NCBI GenBank assembly: GCA_942492375.1
Contig: CALOEL010000014.1
Coordinates: 372,001 to 436,000, forward strand
Direction: 5' to 3'
Origin: JAHEAO01 sp942492375
GTDB lineage: Bacteria; Pseudomonadota; Alphaproteobacteria; Rhodobacterales; Rhodobacteraceae
Length of the DNA: 64,000 nt
Position numbers and translations under genes: made by a program. The notes below the pieces were generated by a model that worked only from the letters and a program-made list of their open reading frames with translations, was not told the origin of the DNA and did no database searches. This document shows positions 9,601 through 17,054 of this stretch, one piece after another. The stretch's first letter is position 1. Each line of letters opens with the position of its first letter.

Positions 9601-12050
9601 GCGAGAATATCGTCACCCTTCCGGTGACCGACGAGTGGGGTGCGGGGGCCTATGTCACCGCCTCGGTGATCCGCCCGATGGATGTCGATGCCGGGCGCAA
9701 TCCGGCACGGTCGCTCGGCCTGTCCTATGCGCAGGTCGATCCCGGCGAGCATCGCCTTGAAGCGCGGTTCGAGATGGGCGCAGAAGCCGAACCGCGCAAG
9801 CCGATGGAGGTCGCGCTGAAGGTCGAGGGCGTGGCGCCGGGAGAAACCGCGCATGCCACGATCGCCGCGGTGGATTTGGGTATCCTGAACCTGACCGGAT
9901 TCGAGGCGCCCGACCCGGCAGGGCATTATTTCGGCCAGCGGCGTCTCGGCGTCGGCCTGCGCGATGTCTATGGCCGGCTGATCGACGGCATGACGGGCGC
10001 GATGGGCGCGATCAGGTCGGGCGGGGATGCGGCCGCCCAATTGCGGATGCAGTCGCCGCCGCCAACCGAGGAACTGGTGGCCTATTTCTCGGGTCCCATC
10101 GAGGTCGGGCCGGACGGGATGGCGCGGACCTCGTTCGATCTGCCCTCGTTCAACGGCACGGTGCGGCTGATGGCGGTGGTCTGGTCGCGAACGGGCGTCG
10201 GGCAGGCCAGCGCGGATGTGCTGGTGCGCGATCCGGTGGTGGTCAATGCCTCGCTGCCGCGATTCCTTGCGCCGGGCGACCGCTCGCGGCTGCTGCTCGA
10301 GATCACACATGCGACCGGGCCGGTGGGGTCCGCCGCGCTGAAGATCAGCGCCGACGGCATCACCCTGTCCGGTGAGGTTCCCGGATCGATCGACCTTGCG
10401 GACGGTGCGACGCAGCGTGTCACGGTGCCCGTTCAGGCCGATCAGGTCGGGCTGCACGAGATCACCGTATCCCTGACAACCCCGGCTGGCGAGGTCCTGA
10501 CCAAGACGCTTGCCCTTCCGGTGCAGGTCAACGATCCGGAGATCGCCCGCACCACGCGGTTCGACCTTGCCGCGGGGGATACCTTCATCTTCGACCGCAA
10601 CGTGTTCGATGGTCTCCACCCCGGCACCGGAGTCGCCACGCTGGCGATCGGGCCACTGGCGCGGTTCGACACGGCGGGACTGCTGAATGCGCTCGATCGT
10701 TACCCCTATGGCTGCACCGAACAGGTCACGTCGCGGGCAATGCCGCTGCTCTATCTCGACGAGGTCGCCGTGGCGATGGGGCTGGAGCAGCGCGACCAGC
10801 TGGGCAGGCGGATCGAAGAGGCAGTGGCCGAGGTGCTGACCAACCAGAGCTCGAACGGGTCCTTCGGCCTTTGGGGTCCGGCCTCGGGCGATTTCTGGTT
10901 GGACGCTTATGTGACCGATTTCCTGTCCCGCGCCCGCGCGGCCGGACATGAGGTGCCGGACGCGGCCTTTCGCATGGCGATGGACAGCCTGCGCAACCGG
11001 GTGAACTACGCCGCCGACTTCGACGCGGGCGGCGAGGATATCGCCTATGCGCTGCATGTGCTGGCGCGAGAGGGCGCGGCCAGCATCGGCGATCTGCGCT
11101 ATTATGCCGATGTGAAGGCAGAGGCGTTCGGCACACCGCTGGCCGTCGCCCAGATCGGCGCGGCGCTGGCCTCCTATGGCGATCCAGTGCGGTCGGATGC
11201 GATGTTCCGGCGCGCCTCGGCGATGCTGTCCGGCTCGGCGGAGGATGCAGGGCGCGGCTGGCGTGAGGATTACGGCACCCCGTTGCGCGATGCAGCGGCG
11301 GTGCTGACGCTGGCGGTGGAATCGGGCAGCGAGGCAGTCGACCGCGAGGCGCTGGTCAACCGTGTCTCTGGCGGGGTCACGCAGGCGCTGTCGACGCAAG
11401 AGCAGGTCTGGTCGCTGCTAGCGACCAATGCGATGATCGGAACTACTGTCGCAGGCGGGATCACGGTCGATGGTGCACCCGCCGAAATGCCGGTGCTGCG
11501 GGTGACGCAGGACGAGGCCAGAGGGGTGCCGGTGCATTTCCGCAACGAGGGCGCCGCCGACACCTTCCTGACCCTGACCACCTTCGGCGTTCCCGACCAG
11601 CCGGAACCGGCGGGCGGCAACGGATATGCGCTGGAGCGTCAGTATTTCAGCATGGAGGGCGAGCCGGTCCAGCCCGATGCCGTGCCGATGGGCACAAGGC
11701 TGGTCGCGGTCGTCACGGTGAGGCCCTTCGACGCGCGCGAGGCGCGGCTGATCGTCAATGACCCGCTGCCCGCCGGATTCGAGATCGACAATCCGAACCT
11801 GCTGCGCGGCGGCGACATCCGCGCGCTGGACTGGCTGGAGCTGAACGCCGAGGCGCGGCACAGCGAGTTCCGGCAGGACCGGTTCATCGCGCAGGTGGAC
11901 TGGGGGTCGGAGGATCCTTTCCGGTTGGCCTATATCGTCCGCGCCGTCTCGCCGGGCGGGTTCCACCATCCCGCGGCCAGTGTCGAGGATATGTACCGGC
12001 CAGAGTTTCGCGCCCGGACCGATGCCGGGCGGGTGACCGTGACGGAATGA
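6612..12050 (+). CDS. Bacterial alpha-2-macroglobulin family protein with N-terminal PAN-like domain
   Basis: 1812 residues. A signal peptide (LLVLLVLGSAGPLAA) lacks a lipobox cysteine, so the protein is probably soluble in the periplasm, unlike the lipoprotein YfhM of E. coli. Residues about 30-95 form a cysteine-rich PAN/apple-like module (C53, C57, C63, C75). The rest is a string of macroglobulin-like beta domains, with the thioester motif YGCTEQ (C1368) and an all-alpha thioester domain after it. These proteins are thought to trap proteases that breach the outer membrane and work with penicillin-binding protein 1C, which can rebuild damaged wall. Here pbpC follows with a 4-bp overlap. The ATG at 6612 has a GGGAGAG ribosome site 5 bases upstream. 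Confidence 0.93.
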   Translation: MRQLALLVLLVLGSAGPLAAQQAVPDRRLVVSEGVDFYGSDLGKIFDTTLQGCQNACLNDDACRAFTFNTRSNACFPKSDISDRVAYDGAISAVVLEADAGVLNRAAARAEELSFLSPGDIDGATDQARGLGALHPADSWAAEDLVVAARDMEAAGNLVGAVRAMGSAVSITDAPGDWLDYGRLAGILAEQSDEQRQSYFDRAVLAAINAYLRADAGSQRATILAQLASALERQGRGRDMIPALRLAQDLQPRDDAAAALEQAIAKYGFRITEHQVDSDAAAPRICATFSEPLVQSGVDYSPYIQMPDATFSADVSDSQLCLDGVSHGARYSVTFRAGLPAASGEALAEPVVLNLYVRDRAPSVRFPGRSYILPAAGQRVLPVVTVNADTVDLVLRRISDRNLLRAIQNDFFGAPMSPWEEETFATELAEEVWRGTGETQMELNQDVTTRLPIGDAAEALQPGIYTLNAAIPGADPYQTAPATQWFVVSDLGLTTMSGTDGLHVFVRSLASAAAKPGVAVQLLSRANAILAETKTDADGYARFDPGLTRGTAGSAPAMVTLREGERDFTFLPLTDPEFDLSDRGVEGRAPAGPVDMFLTTDRGAYRAGETIFATALTRDGKAEALAGLPVTAVLLRPDGVEYSRTLSTRAVEGGHVFALPVGHSAPRGTWRLNLHTDPDAEPLASETLLVEDFLPERIDFDLSLPEGAIRVTDRPPVSVEARYLFGAPAADLEIEGEVALDAATTLDGYPGYIFGRYDQPFERRIASLPQEAHTDAEGQAVVALDLPPAEDANRPLDATVVLRIAEGSGRPVERQLTRAVAPAGPVIGIRPDFDDVLPEGGEARFSVIGLDAAMQPMQMQVRWTINRIETRYQWYQNYGNWNWEPVTTRSRVASDVAELGADPVQVSAPVEWGHYEIKVERLGGDYTAAATDFYAGWYGGADTSMTPDVLDLSLDKPAYDPGDTATLRIVPRYPGKALVTVLSNRLIDMIAVDVTEGENIVTLPVTDEWGAGAYVTASVIRPMDVDAGRNPARSLGLSYAQVDPGEHRLEARFEMGAEAEPRKPMEVALKVEGVAPGETAHATIAAVDLGILNLTGFEAPDPAGHYFGQRRLGVGLRDVYGRLIDGMTGAMGAIRSGGDAAAQLRMQSPPPTEELVAYFSGPIEVGPDGMARTSFDLPSFNGTVRLMAVVWSRTGVGQASADVLVRDPVVVNASLPRFLAPGDRSRLLLEITHATGPVGSAALKISADGITLSGEVPGSIDLADGATQRVTVPVQADQVGLHEITVSLTTPAGEVLTKTLALPVQVNDPEIARTTRFDLAAGDTFIFDRNVFDGLHPGTGVATLAIGPLARFDTAGLLNALDRYPYGCTEQVTSRAMPLLYLDEVAVAMGLEQRDQLGRRIEEAVAEVLTNQSSNGSFGLWGPASGDFWLDAYVTDFLSRARAAGHEVPDAAFRMAMDSLRNRVNYAADFDAGGEDIAYALHVLAREGAASIGDLRYYADVKAEAFGTPLAVAQIGAALASYGDPVRSDAMFRRASAMLSGSAEDAGRGWREDYGTPLRDAAAVLTLAVESGSEAVDREALVNRVSGGVTQALSTQEQVWSLLATNAMIGTTVAGGITVDGAPAEMPVLRVTQDEARGVPVHFRNEGAADTFLTLTTFGVPDQPEPAGGNGYALERQYFSMEGEPVQPDAVPMGTRLVAVVTVRPFDAREARLIVNDPLPAGFEIDNPNLLRGGDIRALDWLELNAEARHSEFRQDRFIAQVDWGSEDPFRLAYIVRAVSPGGFHHPAASVEDMYRPEFRARTDAGRVTVTE

Positions 12051-14086
12051 AACCGCACCGGCTTCTCTTCGGCCTGACCGCCGCGCTGTTGCTGGGCGCA
12101 GCGGCGCGGGATGCGGGCGATGCCTGGATCGACACGACGGTACTGCCGCCCTTGCTGGCGGAAAGCTCGGTCGAGATGCTGGACCGTAACGGCGCGCTGC
12201 TGCGGGCCTATACAGTGGCGGATGGGCGCTGGCGGCTCGCGACGCGCCGCGATCAGGTCGATCCGGGCTACCTAAAGATGCTGGTTGCCTATGAGGACAA
12301 GCGCTATTTCCGGCATTCGGGCATCGACCCGGTCGCAATGCTGCGTGCGGCGGTGCAGTCGGTATCCGGGGGCCGGATCGTCTCGGGCGGGTCCACGCTT
12401 ACCATGCAGACCGCGCGCCTGCTGGAGGACGGCCCGACCGGAACTTGGACCGGGAAGCTGCGGCAGATACGGGTGGCGCTGGCGCTGGAGCGACGGCATT
12501 CCAAGGACGAGATCCTGACGCTCTACCTCAACCGTGCGCCCTATGGCGGCAATCTGGAAGGCGTACGTTCGGCCGCCTTCGCCTGGTTCGGAAAGGAGCC
12601 GCGCCGACTGACACCCGCACAGGCGGCGCTGCTGGTCGCGCTGCCGCAATCCCCCGAAGCCCGGCGGCCGGATCGGGACCCGCAGGCGGCGCGGATGGCG
12701 CGAAACCGCGTGCTGGAGCGAATGCAGAGGAAGGGTGTGCTGGACGTGGGGGCCGCCGCGGCGGCAATGGGCGAGCGAATTCCCCTGAAGAGACACGCCT
12801 TTCCGGCTCTCGCTCCGCATCTGACCGACCGGGTTCTGGCCAGAGAGCCACTGGTTCAGACACACCGGCTGACTGTCGATGCGGCGTTGCAACAGACATT
12901 GGAGAGCCTTGCCGAACGCGCCGCCCGCGATGCCGGAGAGCGGCTTTCCATCGCCATTCTCGTCGCCGAGCACAGCAGCGGCGAGATCCTGGCGTCGGTC
13001 GGTTCGGCAGGGTTCGGTGCGGATCAGAGGCAGGGTTTCATTGACATGACCCAGGCGCTGCGGTCGCCCGGATCGACGTTGAAGCCACTGATCTATGGCA
13101 TGGCCTTCGACCAGGGTCTCGTTCATCCCGAGACACTGATCGCGGACCGGCCGGTCGCCTTCGGCAGTTATGCACCGCAGAATTTCGACGGGGCGTTTCG
13201 CGGCACGGTCCGGATCCGCGAGGCGTTGCAGTTGTCGCTGAACATCCCGGTCGTCACGCTGACCGAGGCGCTCGGGCCAGCCGTCGTGCTGGCGCGGTTG
13301 CGGCGGGCGGGGACCGGGCCGCAACTGGCGGGCGACACGCCGGGGCTGGCCATCGCGCTGGGCGGCATCGGGATCAGCCTGCAGGACATGGTGCAGCTTT
13401 ACGCCGCCATCGCGCGGGGCGGTCGGGCCGTGGCGCTGACGGCGGAGGACGGGACCGATGCGGATGGCCTGCAACAACAGGTGCTGTCGCCGGTCGCGGC
13501 ATGGCAGGTCGCGGACATCCTGTCGGGGCTCGCACCGCCGCCGAACGCCCCGGCGAACCGGCTGGCTTACAAGACGGGCACGTCTTACGGGCATCGCGAT
13601 GCCTGGGCGATCGGCTTTGACGGGCGGCATGTGATCGGGGTCTGGATGGGACGGCCCGATGGCACGCCGGTGCCGGGCGCGTTCGGGGGCGATCTTGCCG
13701 CGCCAGTGCTGTTCGAAGCCTTCGGGCGGCTGAAGCGGAAGCTTGATCATTTTCCGCCGCCGCCCCCCGAAACATTGCTGGTTTCCACTGCAAACCTGCC
13801 GCAACCACTGAAGATGTTTCGCGCGCGAAACAGGCTTTTCGACAGTATCGACGCGCCGAAAGTGGCCTTTCCCCCCGATGGCGCGACGGTGCTGGCGGAA
13901 GGGGCGCTGGTGCTGAAGGTGCGCGATGGAACGCCGCCCTTCACCTGGCTGGCGGACGGACGGCCGGTGGTGACGGAGAGCCATGAGCGCGAGGAAGTCC
14001 TGCCCTCACCGGGCCGGGGATTCCTGCGCCTGTCGGTGATAGATGCCGCCGGCCAGGCCGCGAACGTGTCGGTCAGGGTCGAGTGA
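12047..14086 (+). CDS. pbpC: Penicillin-binding protein 1C (bifunctional peptidoglycan synthase)
   Basis: 679 residues with an N-terminal hydrophobic anchor (about 6-20). The glycosyltransferase family 51 domain carries the catalytic Glu in AYEDKRYFRHSG (E83) and STLTMQTAR (116-124). The transpeptidase domain has S343xxK346 in GSTLK, SLN at 397-399 and KTG at 509-511. A BiPBP_C-type beta domain ends the protein. PBP1C makes and crosslinks peptidoglycan at the outer face of the inner membrane and is typically paired with alpha-2-macroglobulin, as here (ATGA overlap at 12047-12050). All three penicillin-binding motifs are intact. Confidence 0.93.
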   Translation: MKPHRLLFGLTAALLLGAAARDAGDAWIDTTVLPPLLAESSVEMLDRNGALLRAYTVADGRWRLATRRDQVDPGYLKMLVAYEDKRYFRHSGIDPVAMLRAAVQSVSGGRIVSGGSTLTMQTARLLEDGPTGTWTGKLRQIRVALALERRHSKDEILTLYLNRAPYGGNLEGVRSAAFAWFGKEPRRLTPAQAALLVALPQSPEARRPDRDPQAARMARNRVLERMQRKGVLDVGAAAAAMGERIPLKRHAFPALAPHLTDRVLAREPLVQTHRLTVDAALQQTLESLAERAARDAGERLSIAILVAEHSSGEILASVGSAGFGADQRQGFIDMTQALRSPGSTLKPLIYGMAFDQGLVHPETLIADRPVAFGSYAPQNFDGAFRGTVRIREALQLSLNIPVVTLTEALGPAVVLARLRRAGTGPQLAGDTPGLAIALGGIGISLQDMVQLYAAIARGGRAVALTAEDGTDADGLQQQVLSPVAAWQVADILSGLAPPPNAPANRLAYKTGTSYGHRDAWAIGFDGRHVIGVWMGRPDGTPVPGAFGGDLAAPVLFEAFGRLKRKLDHFPPPPPETLLVSTANLPQPLKMFRARNRLFDSIDAPKVAFPPDGATVLAEGALVLKVRDGTPPFTWLADGRPVVTESHEREEVLPSPGRGFLRLSVIDAAGQAANVSVRVE

Positions 14087-14090
14087 GAAG

Positions 14091-14114
14091 CGCCCCGGAT
14101 CGGGGTCCGGGGCG
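14091..14114 (+). terminator. GC-rich hairpin after pbpC, possible terminator
   Basis: A perfect 9-bp stem (CGCCCCGGA / TCCGGGGCG) with a 6-base loop starts 4 bases after the pbpC stop. There is no T-run after it, so it may stabilise the 3' end or need Rho rather than act as a classical intrinsic terminator. Confidence 0.4.
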
Positions 14115-14175
14115 GCGTCTGCGAACCGTCGGCAAAACGTCGGCAAAGTGTATGGCACCTTGTCGGGCGGGTCGG

Positions 14176-15351
14176 TCAGATCCGTTCGATCGCCAGCGCG
14201 ATGCCCTGGCCGCCGCCGATGCACATGGTGATCAGCGCCTTCGAACCGCCGGTCCGCTCCAGCTCGTAGAGCGCCTTGACGCTCAGGATCGCGCCGGTCG
14301 CGCCGACCGGATGACCCAGCGCGATGGCGCCGCCGTTCGGGTTCACCCGCGCCGGGTCCAGCCCCAGCCCCTTGTTCACCGCCAGCGCCTGCGCGGCGAA
14401 GGCCTCGTTCGACTCGATCAGGTCGAAATCCTCCACCGTCAGTCCGGTGCGCTGCAACAGGGCCTTCACCGCCGGCACCGGTCCGATGCCCATGACCTCG
14501 GGGCGCACCCCGGCATGGGCATAGCCGAGGATGCGCGCCCGCGGTTTCAGACCGGCCTTCTTTGCCGCATCTGCGCGGGCCAGTACCAATGCCGCGGCGC
14601 CGTCATTGATGCCGCTGGCATTGCCGGCGGTCACGGTGCCGTTCTTCTGGAAGGCGGGGCGCAGACCGGCCAGAGCCTCTGCCGAGGTCTTCTTGGGATG
14701 TTCATCGGTGTCGAAAGCGACGGTCTCGCGCTTCACCTTCACCTCGACCGGCACGATCTGGTCCTTGAACCGGCCCTCGGCGATCGCCTTGGCGGCGCGG
14801 GTCTGGCTTTCGAGCGCGAAGGCGTCCTGGGCCTCGCGGCTGATGTCGTGTTCTTCGGCCACATTCTCGGCGGTCACGCCCATATGGCCGGTGCCGAACG
14901 GGCAGTTCAGCGCGCCGAGCATCATGTCGAGCCCGGCCGCGTCGCCCATCTTCTGGCCCCAGCGGGCAGCGGGCAGGATATAGGGCGAGCGGCTCATGTT
15001 CTCGGCGCCGCCGGCGAGCGCGAAATCGGCGTCGCCGAGGGCCAGCGCCTGCACCGCCGAGACCACGGCCTGAGCGCCGGACCCGCACAGCCGGTTGACG
15101 TTCATCGCAGGCGTGGTGTCCGGAATACCGGCCTTCATCGCGGCGATCCGGCTGACATACATGTCCTTCGGTTCGGTGTTGATCACATGGCCGAAGGCGA
15201 CGGTGCCGATCTGCGCCGGCTCTATCCCGGCCCGCTGCATCGCGGCCTCTGCGACGATTGCGCCGAGGTCGCTGGGCGGATGGCCGGCCAGCGCGCCTCC
15301 GAACGTGCCGATGGCGGTGCGGGCGCCCGCGAGAATGACGATGTCTTCCAT
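14176..15351 (-). CDS. Acetyl-CoA C-acyltransferase (thiolase)
   Basis: 391 residues, full thiolase length. The nucleophilic Cys is C89 in NRLCGSGAQ; the motif NPNGGAIALGHPVGATGA carries the catalytic His, and the second Cys lies in MCIGGGQG. It catalyses acetyl or acyl transfer between CoA thioesters (for example acetoacetyl-CoA to two acetyl-CoA). The ATG at 15351 has AGGAG about 7 bases upstream. It follows the marR gene by 32 bp and is probably cotranscribed with it. It lies beside the homogentisate genes, whose products include acetoacetate, so a role in consuming that product is plausible; this is inference. BktB-like specificity for longer chains cannot be excluded. A second thiolase lies at 59110-60270. 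Confidence 0.9.
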   Translation of the reverse strand: MEDIVILAGARTAIGTFGGALAGHPPSDLGAIVAEAAMQRAGIEPAQIGTVAFGHVINTEPKDMYVSRIAAMKAGIPDTTPAMNVNRLCGSGAQAVVSAVQALALGDADFALAGGAENMSRSPYILPAARWGQKMGDAAGLDMMLGALNCPFGTGHMGVTAENVAEEHDISREAQDAFALESQTRAAKAIAEGRFKDQIVPVEVKVKRETVAFDTDEHPKKTSAEALAGLRPAFQKNGTVTAGNASGINDGAAALVLARADAAKKAGLKPRARILGYAHAGVRPEVMGIGPVPAVKALLQRTGLTVEDFDLIESNEAFAAQALAVNKGLGLDPARVNPNGGAIALGHPVGATGAILSVKALYELERTGGSKALITMCIGGGQGIALAIERI

Positions 15352-15383
15352 TATGATCTCCTGTCTTCGGCAGTGATTGCCGG

Positions 15384-15812
15384 TTACGTCCTGTCGATGA
15401 GAAGGCCCAGCGAGTCGCGAAACTGATCCGCGCCGGGCCCGAGCCGCTGCATGACCTGCGATTCGAAGCGCCGCGCGAGAGGCTCCAGTTCCTCGATCAG
15501 ACGGCGGCCCTTGGCGGTCAGGCGCAGCTCGATCAGCCGCCGGTCTTCGGGATTCACGGTCTTCTCGACATGACCCGCCGCTTCCAGCCTGCTGGCGGCG
15601 CGGCTGACCTTCGACTTGTCCATGTCCACACGTTCGTGGATCTCGCGCACGCTGAGCGGGCCGTCGGCCTGGCTGAGATGGGCGACGACGCGCCATTCGG
15701 GAATGGTGATGCCGAATTCCGCCTTGTAGAGGGTCGAAAACTCGCGGCTGACCCGGGCGGCCAGGACCGCGAGCTGGTAGGGCAGGAAGTCTTCGAGGAC
15801 GAATTTGGTCAC
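15384..15812 (-). CDS. MarR family transcriptional regulator, candidate regulator of the homogentisate genes
   Basis: 142 residues from the GTG at 15812. The winged-helix core is clear: EFGITIPEWRVVAHL, then REIHERVDMDKSKVSRAASRLEAAGHV (recognition helix) and the wing RLIELRLTAKGRRL. The frame stays open upstream to 15983, but that extension runs across the operator-like palindrome at 15829-15844 and into the lysR remnant and looks non-coding. The GTG start lies 16 bases downstream of the palindrome, as expected for an autoregulated repressor. A similar palindrome sits in the hmgA promoter, so I infer control of the aromatic genes; the ligand may be homogentisate or a related acid. The thiolase gene follows by 32 bp. 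Confidence 0.85.
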   Translation of the reverse strand: MTKFVLEDFLPYQLAVLAARVSREFSTLYKAEFGITIPEWRVVAHLSQADGPLSVREIHERVDMDKSKVSRAASRLEAAGHVEKTVNPEDRRLIELRLTAKGRRLIEELEPLARRFESQVMQRLGPGADQFRDSLGLLIDRT

Positions 15813-15828
15813 GCGGGCATCCAGGCAT

Positions 15829-15844
15829 CGTTGCAATTGCAACA
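15829..15844. promoter_or_regulatory. Palindromic operator upstream of marR
   Basis: CGTTGCA-AT-TGCAACA; the inner 14 bases GTTGCAATTGCAAC are a perfect inverted repeat. It lies just upstream of the marR start and 21 bp after the lysR stop. The hmgA promoter carries the same arms (16986-17001). This form and place are typical for a dimeric MarR-family repressor, which is the inferred binder. Confidence 0.7.
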
Positions 15845-15865
15845 AGCCACGGATCGAGCCTGCGT

Positions 15866-16775
15866 TCAAGCCTTCGGCAAGGGAGCCTCGTCTTCGTTCA
15901 GGGGCAAGAGCAGGTCGGCGACCAGATCGCGCAGCCAGCGATGCGCCGGGTTGCCGGTCGAGCGGTGATGCCAGATCATGCACAGCAGCGCAGGGTCGAT
16001 CGGGACCGGGGCGCGATAGATCTTCAGTCCCAGGTCCGGCGCGACACGGTGCGCCAGTTGCTGCGGGATGAGGGCGACAAGATCGCTTTCGGCCACCGCT
16101 CGGCAGACGCCGCTGAAAAAGGGCATGGTCATCGCGACGCGGCGCCGGCGCCCGACGCGGGCAAGCGCCCTGTCGCCGACGGTCTGCAACTTGCCTTCGG
16201 GCGACATCAGGACATGCCCGAGATCGCAGAACAGGTCGATCGGCACGGTCTTGCCGGGTTCGATCCCCGTGCGGGCAAGCCGCGGATGGCCGCTGCGCGC
16301 GATCATCACGAAGCTGGCGTGAAACACCGGCCTTTGGCCGACCCAGTCGGGTACGCTCATCCTGGGCGCCAGCGCGATATCGACCCCGTAGCGTTCCAGC
16401 GTCTGGATGTAGTCGTCGGGCACCAGATCGACCAGTTGCACCCGGATGCCCGGTGCGACGCGCTGCAATTCCGCCGCCAGTTGCGGCATCAGCAGGTCGG
16501 CGAAGAAGTCGTTGCCCGAGATCCGGAAGGTCTGCACGGAAGCCGCCGGGTCGAACCTTGGCGGGCCCGAGAGCAGCGTGCCGAGCTGGTCGAGGATGTC
16601 CCGCAGCGGCAGCGCGAGGGCGCGGGCATAGTCGGTCGGTTCAAGCCTGTTGCCGCGGCGGATGAACAGCGGGTCGTTCAGCGCCGCCCGCAACCGGCCC
16701 AGCGCGGCCGAGACCGCCGGCTGCGACAGGCCGATCCGCTCGCCGGCGCGGACGGTGGATTGTTCGCGCAGCAGC
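15866..16775 (-). pseudogene. LysR family regulator lacking its 5' end
   Basis: About 300 residues of a LysR-type regulator. Visible are the helix-turn-helix (STVRAGERIGLSQPAVSAALGRLRAALNDPLF) and the effector domain to the C-terminal LLPLNEDEAPLPKA. The usual N-terminus, roughly the first 15-20 residues with the start codon and first helix, is missing. Upstream of LLREQSTVRAG (near 16775) the frame continues only into sequence antisense to a cupin gene fragment. No start with a ribosome site is evident; a chance start in the open upstream frame cannot be ruled out. Its place between marR and hmgA suggests it once regulated a divergent gene. The end at 16775 is approximate. Confidence 0.75.
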
Positions 16776-16780
16776 CCTGC

Positions 16781-16939
16781 CGCAAGCTGGTCATCCTGAC
16801 GCCGGGCGGATTCGAGGGCTTCTTCGCCGACATGGCGGCGGGACGGCTCCGCATCCCCGAGGACATGGCCGCGGTCAACGAATCGGCAGAGCGGCATCAC
16901 ATGACGTTCACCGGCCCGCCGCTGGGCGATTGCGGGTGA
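16781..16939 (+). pseudogene. 3' remnant of a cupin-domain gene
   Basis: The last 52 codons read RKLVILTPGGFEGFF, then an ADMAAG segment, IPEDMAAVNESAER and MTFTGPPLG before a TGA. This is the C-terminal tail of small quercetin-dioxygenase-like cupin proteins. The metal-binding beta barrel that should precede it is absent: the frame continues to the left only as antisense of the lysR gene. The 3' stub abuts the truncated 5' end of lysR within about 10 bp, so one deletion probably removed both 5' ends and the shared promoter region. The left boundary is approximate. Only homology recognised by eye supports the family name. Confidence 0.65.
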
Positions 16940-16978
16940 GGCGCGGCGGCCGCGGCCGGATCGGTCTGGCCGCGCCGC

Positions 16979-17006
16979 TTGACTTCGTTGCATCTGCAAC
17001 GATAGC
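16979..17006 (+). promoter_or_regulatory. hmgA promoter with embedded palindromic operator
   Basis: A -35-like TTGACT (16979-16984) and a -10-like GATAGC (17001-17006) are separated by 16 bases. The spacer is filled by CGTTGCA-TC-TGCAACG (16986-17001), a palindrome with perfect 7-base arms. The arms match those upstream of marR at 15829-15844. A protein bound here would block RNA polymerase, so repression by the MarR protein is inferred. Confidence 0.65.
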
Positions 17007-17054
17007 GTCATCGGGCAGCTGCCGCCATTACGCGCGGCCGATCGGAGGCCCCTG

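Noticed and set aside
8664..11399. A 911-codon open frame on the minus strand across the macroglobulin gene
   Set aside because: It is an antisense shadow of a high-G+C gene: Arg- and His-rich, no motif, no start with a ribosome site, and the plus-strand protein is clearly real.
15941..16939. A 332-codon open frame on the plus strand ending at the cupin tail
   Set aside because: Only the last 52 codons look like a protein; the rest is antisense to lysR and has no family features. I kept only the tail as a remnant.
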